Shown here: positions 1 to 9,000 of the stretch, in pieces | Numbering within the stretch: the stretch's first letter is position 1 | Layout of the letters: every line of letters starts with the position of its first letter | Assembly (NCBI RefSeq): GCF_024626525.1 | Contig: NZ_JANJGU010000006.1 | Coordinates: 62,001 to 126,000, forward strand | Length of the DNA: 64,000 nt | DNA from: Lederbergia panacisoli | Lineage (GTDB): Bacteria; Bacillota; Bacilli; Bacillales; Bacillaceae_C | Direction: 5' to 3' | Notes under the pieces: generated by a model | Told to the model about the DNA's origin: nothing | Database searches by the model: none | Seen by the model: only the letters and a program-made list of their open reading frames with translations | Translations under genes and position numbers: made by a program

Positions 1-1040
1 CGACTTTGTACGCCTAATTGCATACGCATTGGTTTATTTAATGCCATGTAAACAGTCTTATCGGCAATTTGCATTTTATTATTTTCAACAAGCCAACCGT
101 TAACATTATCAGATATGAGTTCCCGATGCCCTCGATTATCAACCGCAATAATTGGTAATCCACAAGCCATTGCCTCCATAATATTTACCGGTAAACCTTC
201 TCTAATACTTGATGCAACTGCAATATCACTCATTTTCAATAATGAATCGATGTCTTCACGTTGTCCTAAGAAGTCAACGAATTGTTCAACTTCTAATCTT
301 TTTGAAAGTTGTTTACAATGTTCTACTAGCGGCCCATCACCAGCAAAAACAAGCTTTATATTAGGAACATGTTTCTTTATTAAAGGTAATGATTCAATTA
401 AAAGCTCTTGGTTTTTATTTTTATTAAACTCAGCTGCGTAAAACATTAAAAAAGCATCATTTTCATAATGATACTGGGCTCTTAATACTTTTTTATGAAA
501 TTTTAATATGGGGGCAAACCGCTCCGTATCGACACCAACTCCGTGAATATGAACGATTTGTTTAGCTTTAAATTTACTTTTTGCAAGAGCAAAATCCTCT
601 TCATTTATTGTTAGTAAACAATCTGTCATATACGATAATGTTTTTTCAATCGGATAATAAATGAGCCAATTTATGAAAGGTGCTCCTTTGCAAAAATGAA
701 ATCCATGTGCTGTATAGATAACTTTTGTACCTTTTTTCCTTGCTTTTTTAGCAGCCAGCCGTGTTAAAACCCCACCCATTGGCGTGTGACAATGGATAAT
801 ATCATATTCATTTTGATCAATGATTTCTGTTAACTCATTAAATGCTTTAATATTATTTGTATTGAAAGGTGATCGTTCAATACAAATATGGTATTTCTTA
901 TCTACATATGGTATTTTCAAATTCCCTGCCGCGGCAACGTGAACCTCCCATCCTTGTTCCTTAAACCACTTTAAATAAGGAATATGAAAGGAAGTAAAAT
1001 GCTCATCAATCGTAGCACAAAATAACACCCTTTTATTCAT
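1..1040 (-). CDS. Glycosyltransferase family 4, eps cluster (C-terminus beyond left edge)
   Basis: Predicted cytoplasmic or membrane-associated glycosyltransferase that adds a sugar to the lipid-linked exopolysaccharide repeat unit. The 346 residues in the window start MNKRVLFCATIDEHF, typical of the N-terminal domain of EpsD/CapM-like GT4 enzymes. An E-x7-E signature with the sequence REGLPVNIMEAMACG places the two glutamates near residues 281 and 289, as in retaining GT4 enzymes. The reading frame is still open at base 1, so the gene is cut by the window edge. It follows gtaB by 5 bp and is the fifth gene of the eps-type operon. In B. subtilis epsD sits after epsC, so an EpsD-like role is plausible, but sugar specificity cannot be read. 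Confidence 0.88.
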   Translation of the reverse strand, partial: MNKRVLFCATIDEHFTSFHIPYLKWFKEQGWEVHVAAAGNLKIPYVDKKYHICIERSPFNTNNIKAFNELTEIIDQNEYDIIHCHTPMGGVLTRLAAKKARKKGTKVIYTAHGFHFCKGAPFINWLIYYPIEKTLSYMTDCLLTINEEDFALAKSKFKAKQIVHIHGVGVDTERFAPILKFHKKVLRAQYHYENDAFLMFYAAEFNKNKNQELLIESLPLIKKHVPNIKLVFAGDGPLVEHCKQLSKRLEVEQFVDFLGQREDIDSLLKMSDIAVASSIREGLPVNIMEAMACGLPIIAVDNRGHRELISDNVNGWLVENNKMQIADKTVYMALNKPMRMQLGVQS

Positions 1041-1045
1041 CCGAT

Positions 1046-1924
1046 TCACCCAATTAATTGTCGATCGAGTATAGAGGCTAAGTAATCAAGAAGATCTTTT
1101 CTTAACTCTTCTCTTTGTAGAGCAAACTCTATCGTTGTTTGAATGAATCCCATTTTTTCCCCGACATCATACCTAGTTCCTTCAAAATCATAAGCAAAAA
1201 CAGCTTCATAATGATTTAATTCGGCAATCGCATCCGTCAACTGAATTTCTCCGCCGGCTCCTGGTTTTTGATCAGCTAATATATCAAAAACCCTCGGATT
1301 TAGGATATATCTACCCATAATAGCGAGATTTGAAGGCGCTTCTTCCTCTGATGGTTTTTCTATTAAGCTATTAACACTGTAAAAACGGTCCCCAATCATA
1401 TTTCCATCGACGATTCCATATCTTGAAACTTCGTTTGTAGGAACAGATTGAACTCCAAGGATTGAGGCGTTATACCTTTCGTATTGTTCAATCATTTGTT
1501 TAAGACACGGGTTTTCCGCTTGCACAATATCATCGCCAAGTAAGACGGCAAAAGGTTCATTACCAATAAATTTTCGGGCACACCAGATTGCATGACCTAA
1601 TCCTTTTGGTTCCTTTTGACGAATATAATGAATATCGACTAGTTTGGAAGACTTTTGAACTTCATTTAGTAGATCAAATTTTCCTTTTTCAAATAGGTTT
1701 TGTTCAAGTTCAAAGGAGTGATCGAAATGATCCTCAATCGCCCTCTTCCCTTTTCCTGTTACTATGATAATATCCTCAATTCCAGACCCGATCGCTTCTT
1801 CAACAATATATTGAATCGTTGGTTTATCAACAATTGGCAGCATTTCCTTTGGCATTGCCTTCGTTGCAGGAAGAAATCGTGTACCTAATCCTGCTGCAGG
1901 AATGATCGCTTTCCTTACTTTCAT
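1046..1924 (-). CDS. gtaB: UTP-glucose-1-phosphate uridylyltransferase (GtaB/GalU)
   Basis: Makes UDP-glucose from UTP and glucose-1-phosphate in the cytoplasm, supplying exopolysaccharide, teichoic acid and glycolipid synthesis. The 292 residues have the family's usual length and begin with the nucleotide-binding signature [20 protein letters not shown] (residues about 10-29), which is diagnostic of the GalU/GtaB family. A strong AAGGAGG ribosome binding site precedes the ATG. It lies 14 bp downstream of epsC and 5 bp upstream of the glycosyltransferase, so it is co-transcribed with the eps genes. B. subtilis does not carry such a gene inside eps; here it may be a dedicated second copy, which cannot be judged from this window alone. 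Confidence 0.93.
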   Translation of the reverse strand: MKVRKAIIPAAGLGTRFLPATKAMPKEMLPIVDKPTIQYIVEEAIGSGIEDIIIVTGKGKRAIEDHFDHSFELEQNLFEKGKFDLLNEVQKSSKLVDIHYIRQKEPKGLGHAIWCARKFIGNEPFAVLLGDDIVQAENPCLKQMIEQYERYNASILGVQSVPTNEVSRYGIVDGNMIGDRFYSVNSLIEKPSEEEAPSNLAIMGRYILNPRVFDILADQKPGAGGEIQLTDAIAELNHYEAVFAYDFEGTRYDVGEKMGFIQTTIEFALQREELRKDLLDYLASILDRQLIG

Positions 1925-1938
1925 ATACTTTATCCTCC

Positions 1939-3771
1939 TTAACCTGATACTTGCATCATTGGTTGCGGCAACAATCTGACCTTTCTATTCGCTAATCCAA
2001 TCAATGTTTTCTTTAACATTTCATTGTCTAGTGTAGAATAAGTTTCAATAATTTCTTCAATTTCTTCTAAATAAAGTTTAGCTGCTTTTCCAATATAAAT
2101 ATTTGGATATACTTGTTTCTCAATTACTTCTTCATCTTTTAATAATTCTTCATAAAGCTTTTCACCTGGTCTCATTCCTGTGAACTCGATCCCAATATCC
2201 TCAACAGAATGTCCAGATAACTTAATTAAATTTGTGGCTAAGTCAATGATTTTTACTGGTTCACCCATATCCAAAACAAAAACTTCTCCACCCTTGGCTA
2301 ATGCCCCCGCTTGGATGACGAGCCTCGAAGCCTCAGGAATAGTCATAAAATAGCGGACCATTTCTTTATGGGTTACTGTAATAGGTCCACCTTTTTCTAT
2401 TTGCTTCTTAAATAATGGGATAACACTCCCCCGACTACCCAATACATTTCCGAACCTGACAGCTACAAATTTCGTATTGCTTTTTCCATTCATATTTTGA
2501 ATGATCATCTCAGCTAATCGTTTAGTTGCCCCCATAACACTCGTAGGATTTACTGCTTTGTCCGATGAAATCATGACAAAGGTTTTTACTCCATGCCAAC
2601 TAGCCGCTTCTGCGACATTTCTAGTGCCAATAATATTATTTTTAACAGCTTCTTCAGGATTTCGTTCCATTAAAGGAACATGTTTATGAGCCGCAGCATG
2701 GTACACTACATCAGGCTTGTATTTACTCATGACCACCATCATTTTATTGGTATCCTGCAAATCTGCAATCTCGGTTATATATTCAGTAGGCAAATAGCCA
2801 AATTTCTCTTTTAACTCCAATTCAATTGAATATATACTATTTTCCCCATGTCCTAATAACACTAATTTTTTTGGGTTAAATTTTGATATTTGCCTACAAA
2901 TTTCCGAACCTATTGATCCCCCTGCCCCTGTAACAAGAACCACTTTGTCTGTTATATACTCTGAAATACTATCAATATTTAATTCTACTGGCTCTCTTCC
3001 CAACAGATCCTCGACTTGGATATCGCGAAACTCATTTACAGCAATTTTCCCTGTAACCAGATCTTCTAACAGAGGAAGAATTTGAGTTTTAGCTTTCGTT
3101 TTAGCACATTCTGAAAAGATTGCGTTTAATTTTTTTTTACTTAATGATGGTATAGCAATAATGATATGGTCTATATTTAAGTTTGTAACAGCCTTTTCAA
3201 TTACGTCTATCCCACCGAATACGGGAATACCTAATATATCTAAACGATGTTTTTTATTGTCATCATCAATAAATGCGATAGGTAAAAGTTCAGTATCCTT
3301 GCTTTTTAGTAATTGTCTTGCCACCATCGTTCCAGCTGATCCCGCTCCAATAATTAAAGTTTTTTTTCGATTATCTGCCTTATTTAAATAATGATCACGG
3401 TAAATTCTCCAACAAAACCTTGATCCTCCTATAAAAAGCATATGTAAAAGCCATGTGACAACTAATAATCTAAAGTAAACTTCGTTCATAATAAACTTCT
3501 GAGCAATCGCTGCAACGAAGATCGTCAAAGTAACGACCTTAAAGATGATGATTAATTCTCCGATACTCGCATATTCCCATGCTTTTTTATAAACTTTAAA
3601 GTGAAATGAAAATATATGATGACTTAAGATAATAGACAAACAAATGATTATGACTGGTAACTGGAATACATGAAGACTCGCATTAACTAAAAAACGACCG
3701 AAAAAGATAGCTGTTAAAACAATAAATGAATCAACCACAATAAATAAAGATAGTCTTTGTCGATAAGTCAT
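1939..3771 (-). CDS. epsC: Membrane-bound nucleotide-sugar 4,6-dehydratase/epimerase (EpsC/CapD family)
   Basis: Likely converts a UDP-N-acetylhexosamine to a 4-keto-6-deoxy or epimerised sugar at the inner face of the membrane, an early step in exopolysaccharide precursor synthesis. The 610 residues show about four N-terminal membrane segments (residues about 8-130), a first Rossmann-like glycine motif (GAGSAG, 142-147) and a second SDR domain with TGAGGSIG (281-288) and the SSDKAVNP catalytic region. This layout matches EpsC, CapD, PglF and WbpM. The start has a GGGAGG ribosome binding site. About 240 bp separate it from epsB, and that gap holds the EAR-type leader element. Confidence 0.92.
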   Translation of the reverse strand: MTYRQRLSLFIVVDSFIVLTAIFFGRFLVNASLHVFQLPVIIICLSIILSHHIFSFHFKVYKKAWEYASIGELIIIFKVVTLTIFVAAIAQKFIMNEVYFRLLVVTWLLHMLFIGGSRFCWRIYRDHYLNKADNRKKTLIIGAGSAGTMVARQLLKSKDTELLPIAFIDDDNKKHRLDILGIPVFGGIDVIEKAVTNLNIDHIIIAIPSLSKKKLNAIFSECAKTKAKTQILPLLEDLVTGKIAVNEFRDIQVEDLLGREPVELNIDSISEYITDKVVLVTGAGGSIGSEICRQISKFNPKKLVLLGHGENSIYSIELELKEKFGYLPTEYITEIADLQDTNKMMVVMSKYKPDVVYHAAAHKHVPLMERNPEEAVKNNIIGTRNVAEAASWHGVKTFVMISSDKAVNPTSVMGATKRLAEMIIQNMNGKSNTKFVAVRFGNVLGSRGSVIPLFKKQIEKGGPITVTHKEMVRYFMTIPEASRLVIQAGALAKGGEVFVLDMGEPVKIIDLATNLIKLSGHSVEDIGIEFTGMRPGEKLYEELLKDEEVIEKQVYPNIYIGKAAKLYLEEIEEIIETYSTLDNEMLKKTLIGLANRKVRLLPQPMMQVSG

Positions 3772-3800
3772 GATATCCTCCCTTTAAAAATTAAAGATCT

Positions 3801-3957
3801 TAATCATAAGGTCTTCTACAAAACCCTATGATTAAACTCTTTAATAATTAGGGCATCTAACCCCCCCTCACACCACACTAACGACGACTCGCGTCTAAGG
3901 TCATGAACCCACAGCATGATCGAGTGCCTCCATTGATATTGGTTAGGAGACATCACC
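3801..3957 (-). ncRNA. EAR/epsC-type antitermination RNA element between epsB and epsC
   Basis: The epsB-epsC gap contains a GC-richer, structured stretch unlike the surrounding AT-rich DNA. Read on the minus strand it includes conserved-looking blocks such as GGAGGCACTCGATCATG and GTGTGGTGTGAG, then an 11-bp hairpin (bases 3801-3811 paired with 3824-3834 through one G-U). In B. subtilis the EAR RNA, a processive antitermination element, sits exactly between epsB and epsC. The assignment rests on this position and on the visible structure. The outer boundaries are approximate, and I have no covariance-model score. Confidence 0.72.
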
Positions 3958-3985
3958 AAAGAACAATTAATTCTTAATAAAGAAC
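3958..3985 (-). promoter_or_regulatory. SinR-like operator pair downstream of epsB
   Basis: Two copies of AAAGAAC (the complement of the SinR half-site GTTCTTT) lie at 3958-3964 and 3979-3985, 21 bp apart, so they fall on the same DNA face. The second sits in a 15-bp sequence, TTCTTAATAAAGAAC, that is identical to one in the epsA leader at 5431-5445. The SinR identity is inferred from the published GTTCTYT consensus. No convincing internal promoter was found here. Confidence 0.5.
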
Positions 3986-4010
3986 AATAATGCAAAAAAA
4001 TATACCCCTA

Positions 4011-4682
4011 TTACTTTTTATTATTTAGAATGACCCCAACTATTTGGGCCCTTGCATATTCCAATACTTTTTTCGTTTCAATTGCACTCTCAATATTCGT
4101 TTTATTTTGCTTGACTACCAATACTACCCCATCACATATATTTGCAATGATTTTTGTATCTGTTACCTCCAGTATCGCTGTTGAATCAATAAGAATAATA
4201 TCATATAAGGATTTTACCTTTTGCAGTAATTTTTTCATATTTTGAGAAGCTAATAATTCTACTGGGTTATTAGGAATCTTACCACTTGTTAAAATATCTA
4301 ATCTCTCAATAGAGGAGGTATAAACCGCTTCCTCAAATGGAGTTGATCCTATAAGAACATCCGTTAATCCGAATGCATTCGATGTTTTGAATATGCTATG
4401 AATGTAGGGGTTTCTTAAATTTCCATCTATCAATAGTACTTTTTCTTGTTGCTGGGCCATGGATATAGCTAGATTAGCAGCGGTAGTAGATTTGCCTTCC
4501 TGTTTACCTGGAGAAGTTACGAGAAGGGTTTTATTTTGCTTATCACTATTAAGGAAATATAAATTCGTTCGGATCGTACGGTATTGTTCGGAAATTATTG
4601 AATCCGGATTTGCAAATGTTATTAAATTTCTTTTCTTATTGGCCGTATTTCGTCTTTTCTTATTTAAAACCAACGCTCTCAC
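4011..4682 (-). CDS. epsB: Bacterial tyrosine kinase of the CpsD/CapB/EpsB family
   Basis: P-loop BY-kinase that works with the EpsA membrane modulator to control exopolysaccharide chain synthesis. The 223 residues carry Walker A (GKQEGKST, 59-66), Walker A' (VLLIDGNLRNP, about 82-92) and Walker B (ILIDS, about 163-167). The family normally ends with a tyrosine-rich autophosphorylation tail. Here the protein stops at VILNNKK with no C-terminal tyrosine cluster. Its first 23 bp overlap the end of epsA, so the two are translationally coupled. The lost tail could mean altered regulation, or a 3' truncation close to the SinR-like sites just downstream. Confidence 0.9.
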   Translation of the reverse strand: MRALVLNKKRRNTANKKRNLITFANPDSIISEQYRTIRTNLYFLNSDKQNKTLLVTSPGKQEGKSTTAANLAISMAQQQEKVLLIDGNLRNPYIHSIFKTSNAFGLTDVLIGSTPFEEAVYTSSIERLDILTSGKIPNNPVELLASQNMKKLLQKVKSLYDIILIDSTAILEVTDTKIIANICDGVVLVVKQNKTNIESAIETKKVLEYARAQIVGVILNNKK

Positions 4683-5400
4683 CTCGGAATCCGGATTCGA
4701 ATTGCTTGTTCTTTCTTTTTCTTATATTCCTTTTATTCATGGAAGAAATACTGCCCAAAACTTGAATACCCATTATCATTTCTATGTCACTTTCAGATTT
4801 AATGGAATCATCCAGTGAATCAATTAAAAAGAGCAACCCAACTCCGATTGCAGCCCCAGCTGCAAATGCTAGTAGTATAATTTTATTTGGACTACTTTCG
4901 TTAATTGGATATGGGTTTTCTTTTGCTGCAGATAGAATACGAATATCTTCGAACTTAAGGATATTTGGTATTTTTTTAGAGAATACTTTAGCAGTTGCAT
5001 TCGCAATCTCAACCGCTCTTTTCGAATCCGTATCCGTAACACTTATTCTTACTACTTGTGAATCATCAATATTAGATACATTGATTTGTCCTGCTAAAGC
5101 GGCGGGTGTCTTTTCCAATCCAAGGTCAGCGATAACGCTTTCCAACACAATTGTGTCTTTAATAATGACTTGTAGGGTTTTCCTATATTCTGAATCCGCC
5201 TCGATAATGACATTAGTTGAAGCTTCATATAAAGGAACTGCCTTATTCAGACTACTGTAATACCAACCTGCTATTGTCGTTAAAAAGGTTAACACTAATA
5301 CAATCCAAAATCTTTTTACGATAACTCTGTATAAATCCTTTAAATTAATTTCTTTTGCTATTCCTTTTCCTTCAATAAACGGTTGATTTAAACGATTCAT
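4660..5400 (-). CDS. epsA: Polysaccharide co-polymerase / kinase modulator (Wzz domain, EpsA)
   Basis: Membrane protein that sets exopolysaccharide chain length and activates the partner tyrosine kinase. The 246 residues contain a first membrane segment (about 32-50, FWIVLVLTFLTTIAGWYY), an extracellular Wzz-type domain, and a second membrane segment (about 172-195) after a proline-containing NPYPINESSPNK stretch typical of the family. A basic cytoplasmic tail (KRNIRKRKNK) follows. It is the first gene of the operon, starts after AAGGTGGG, and overlaps epsB by 23 bp. A sigma-A promoter with SinR-like operators lies about 120 bp upstream. Confidence 0.92.
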   Translation of the reverse strand: MNRLNQPFIEGKGIAKEINLKDLYRVIVKRFWIVLVLTFLTTIAGWYYSSLNKAVPLYEASTNVIIEADSEYRKTLQVIIKDTIVLESVIADLGLEKTPAALAGQINVSNIDDSQVVRISVTDTDSKRAVEIANATAKVFSKKIPNILKFEDIRILSAAKENPYPINESSPNKIILLAFAAGAAIGVGLLFLIDSLDDSIKSESDIEMIMGIQVLGSISSMNKRNIRKRKNKQFESGFRGESVGFK

Positions 5401-5430
5401 ATACCCACCTTAATAGATATGACGTTTTTA

Positions 5431-5445
5431 TTCTTAATAAAGAAC
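5431..5445 (-). promoter_or_regulatory. SinR-like site in the epsA leader
   Basis: The 15-mer TTCTTAATAAAGAAC contains one perfect half-site (GTTCTTT on the minus strand, 5445-5439) and one degenerate arm. It lies 31 bp upstream of the epsA ATG and downstream of the promoter. The same 15-mer recurs exactly at 3971-3985. An 8-bp leader hairpin (AAACCAAA 5462-5469 with TTTGGTTT 5481-5488) lies between it and the promoter. Confidence 0.5.
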
Positions 5446-5516
5446 ATACTATTTGAAAATTAAACCAAAGTATTTTCAAATTTGGTTTTTTAAAAAAATA
5501 TTACTCATTTGAATTT

Positions 5517-5545
5517 ATAATAGTTCTTTATAAAGAACAAGTCAA
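5517..5545 (-). promoter_or_regulatory. Sigma-A promoter of the eps operon with palindromic operator in the spacer
   Basis: Reading the minus strand, TTGACT (5545-5540) and TATTAT (5522-5517) are separated by exactly 17 bp. The spacer contains the perfect 16-bp palindrome GTTCTTTATAAAGAAC (5523-5538). Each arm matches the SinR half-site GTTCTYT, so a bound repressor would block RNA polymerase directly. A further GTTCTTT lies at 5563-5569, upstream of the -35. The promoter elements are seen directly; SinR as the ligand is inferred from the B. subtilis eps operon. Confidence 0.85.
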
Positions 5546-5678
5546 TACCTTTTTTATTTTTTGTTCTTTCTTATAAAATTGTTGTGACAAACCGTTAAGT
5601 ATAAGAACTTAATTTCCGCAAAAACTATCCAAGATTCATATTATGCCTTTGCATAAACAAAAAGAACGGAGTTGTATT

Positions 5679-5843
5679 ATGAGTAAAAAGAAAACCCCGA
5701 TCATCAACGAAGAACAAATCACCATCACATCAAACTTAAACAATCTAAAGGCCGGCGACTCAGTCAATGAACATCGCATGTTCGAAAGAGGAAATTTGAT
5801 ACATGCTGAAGACGAAATAAAACAACAAAATAATAACTTATGA
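5679..5843 (+). CDS. Small hydrophilic protein of unknown function, divergent from eps
   Basis: A 54-residue acidic and polar protein (MSKKKTPIINEEQIT...) with no signal peptide or membrane segment; I do not recognise a family. The ATG at 5679 follows a CGGAG ribosome binding site at a normal distance. An upstream in-frame ATG at 5643 lacks one and is not favoured. A strong terminator begins 6 bp after the stop, so it forms a complete small transcription unit. In B. subtilis the position divergent from eps is held by slrR; this product is not SlrR-like. It may share the SinR-like sites at 5523-5569. Confidence 0.65.
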   Translation: MSKKKTPIINEEQITITSNLNNLKAGDSVNEHRMFERGNLIHAEDEIKQQNNNL

Positions 5844-5848
5844 TGTAA

Positions 5849-5881
5849 TAGCCCCCAATATTTATGTAGGGGGCTATTTTT
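5849..5881 (+). terminator. Rho-independent terminator after the small divergent gene
   Basis: TAGCCCCC (5849-5856) pairs with GGGGGCTA (5869-5876) around a 12-nt loop and is followed by TTTT. It closes the 54-residue gene's transcript. Confidence 0.85.
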
Positions 5882-6039
5882 CATTTCTCCGCCTCGAGAC
5901 CGAGAAGAAAATATGTCTCCAGCTGGTTATCCTGTTTTCCAAAGGCGGCTATGATTGAAATTAATGTTTCAGTGTATTGCCAACTTTACCTAATTCTTCC
6001 TCCGCATTGAAATATAAAAAAATTACAAGGGGTATGAAA

Positions 6040-9000
6040 ATGAAACCGATTATTTTTATTGTGAAACGAAAGATTTTAGTAGGATTAATGGCTGTACTAA
6101 TTATTTTGTTAGGCTGCTATTCCGTTTTCAAGCTAGACAAGGAGCTGCTTCCAAGCATAAAAATGGACGGAGCATATGTGGAAATCAGTGCTGGCGAAAT
6201 GGCTGCAATTGAAGTGGAACGAACGATTACGAATCCGCTTGAACATAAGCTTAAGGGCTTGAATGGAGTTGAAGATATTCAGTCCACTTCATCCATTGGC
6301 CGGAGCTCTATTGCAATCAATTTTAAACATGGTAAAGGCGATGAGTTGTATAAGGAAGTTGAATCTATGGCGAATTCTTTAAAAGGATCCGTCTCTGGTG
6401 TTACTGAAGTCGAATCAGGACAATACGGAACTAGTCAGAACTATGAATTTTTCATGGATATATCCAATGGGAATATGGAGGAAATGACCGATTTCGCCAA
6501 AAATGTTTTAAAGCCTAGGCTTGAATCTTTAACAGAAGTAAGGGATGTTGCTCTCGTAGGAACGGTAGAGCATGAGGTTTCTATTGAAATGGATCGCGGA
6601 AAAATGGCTAAACACCTCGTTGATACAAGCCAAGTCTTAGGTGCAATTCAAAACGTTAATAATGAGGCTACTTTGGGGGAGTTAGACAGTTCTTCCATTC
6701 GTTGGAATACTAAATTAGAGAACGAAAATGACGTAAAAAATATAAAGATCCCAACTCCTAATGGCAACATTTCACTAAAAGACATTGCAAAAGTATCTTT
6801 TCAACCTCTAGATAATTCCTCTTATGTTTGGAAAAACGGTACGAAAGACTTTATATTAATCCAAGTTGGCAGGACTTCTGAAGTTACCCAAATTGAAATG
6901 GCAGATGCGGTGAGAGCCGAAATTGAAAACATTCGCAAAGAAAATTTAGTCAACGGATTTGAATTAAATGAAATGGTTGCACAGGCGGATTATGTGAAAG
7001 AATCGATTGATGGAGTAACAGATAACATATTAATCGGAGGAATAATCGCCATTGCTGTACTGCTCATTTTCCTGCGTAACTTAAGGGCTACCTTTATAAT
7101 TGGAATATCGATTCCCACTTCAGTTTTGCTTACTTTTGCGACAATATGGTTATTTGATTATAGCTTTAATATTATTACTTTAATCGGCCTCGGTTTAGGG
7201 ATTGGGATGATGGTTGATTCCTCTATCGTTATTCTCGAATCAATTTATAAAAAAAGAGAACAAGGGTTAAGCAAATTTGATGCCGTTATAGAAGGCACGA
7301 AAGAAGTTTCGTCTGCCGTTATCGCATCAATGTTAACGACGATTGTTGTGTTTTTGCCAATTGGCTTGATTCAAGGGGAAATGGCCCAATTCATGGTAAT
7401 TCTTTCAACTGTCGTTGCGGTTACCCTAATTAGTTCAGTAATCTTTGCATTTACAATCATTCCCGCACTTTCTGAAAAACTATTAAAACATAGACAGCCG
7501 AAGAAAAGAGTTAAAGAGGGAGTTTTTCTCCGCAGCTATAATACCATCGTGGCATGGACCATTAGGAAAAAACGTCGCAGCTTTGCGGTTATTACTACTT
7601 TTATTTTAATGTTAGTCGGATCATTTTTCCTCGTGAACAAAATACCGATGACTATTATGCCTGATATGTATAACCGTTATAATGAATTAATGATCAATTT
7701 GGAACCTGGACTTTCCATTCAGGGAAAAGAAGATATTGTCGATAAAATTAACTCTAAACTTCAATCAATTGAGGATGTAGAAACAAATTATGTCATGGAT
7801 AATGGCGGAATGTTTTACGCTATTATTAATATGACTAAGGGGGATGATATTGTTTTACCTCAAAAAGAAGTGAATGAGCAAATCTTAAAATCTTTACGCG
7901 AACTAAGTAAAACAACCCCAATTGAAAATGTACAAAGTGCGATGGACGGAGGCGGGGGCTCTCCTGTTCAAGTAAATATTAAGGGAGAAAACATAGAACA
8001 ATTACAAAAGCTATCAACTGATTTTATGAATGAACTCGGGTCTATTGATGGTATTGTCGGCGCAACAAGTTCCATGAAACGCACTTCACAAGAACAAGTA
8101 ATCCAATTAAAGGACAAAGAAATTGAAAAAGCTGGCTTATCACCTATTCAAATCAGACAATTCATTGAACAAGCATTTTTACAAATGCCAGTTGGCGAAA
8201 TCACGATGAATGAAGAGAACATTCCATTAAACGTAAAATGGGATGAAAAAACTAATACGAAGAATGATCTATTGGATTTGAAAATCCCGCTCCAAGATGG
8301 GGAAAGAAAGTTGTCATCCTTTATAGAATTAAAAACGGTTGAAACTCCTAATGAAATTAGTCATATCGATGGAGAGCGCTTTATGTCCATTACAGCCGAT
8401 ATTGAAGGAAAAGATTTGGGAGCGGTGAATCGTGATGTTCAACAAGTGATAAAGGATTTTGAAACACCGGATGGTTATAGTGTTTCTGTTGCAGGGGATC
8501 TTGAGGAACAACAAGCATTAATGAAAGATATGCTATTTGTTTTTGCCATCGCATTATTCCTTGTATATCTTGTAATGGCAGTCCAATTTAATCACTTAGG
8601 TCATCCCCTTATCGTAATGTCAGTTATTCCAATGACAATTGTCGGTGTCATTCTTGGGTTATTTTTAACGCAAATGGAACTAAATCTAATGTCAGGGATT
8701 GGGATCGTCATGCTTATCGGAATTGTATTAAACAATGCAATCCTTCTTATTGACAGAACGAATCAACTTCGAAAAGAAGGTTATCCTATTGAAGATGCAC
8801 TCGTTACAGCGGGGAAAGATCGAATTCGACCGATATTTATGACTACTTTAACGACAGCAGGTGGAATGCTTCCATTAGCACTCGCATCTGGCACGTCTGG
8901 TAATTATCAAGCACCTATGGCGACAGCTATTATTTCAGGCTTGATGTTTGCAACCTTTATCACATTATTACTCGTACCAGCAACATATCGATTATTTTCC

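Noticed and set aside
3840-3957. Resemblance of the epsB-epsC gap to the 3' end (domains V-VI) of a group II intron (TGGTGTGAG and GGGGGTTAG...GCCC words)
   Set aside because: No reverse transcriptase, no intact domain V and no splice-site pairing. Its position between epsB and epsC fits the EAR element better.
5636-5884. 82-residue minus-strand reading frame over the small divergent gene
   Set aside because: It starts inside a terminator hairpin and overlaps the plus-strand gene that has a ribosome binding site and terminator of its own.
5977-6039. Upstream extension of the RND exporter
   Set aside because: No ribosome binding site before the 5977 ATG, and AAGGGG is well spaced for ATG 6040. 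Homologues begin with the MKPIIF-like segment.
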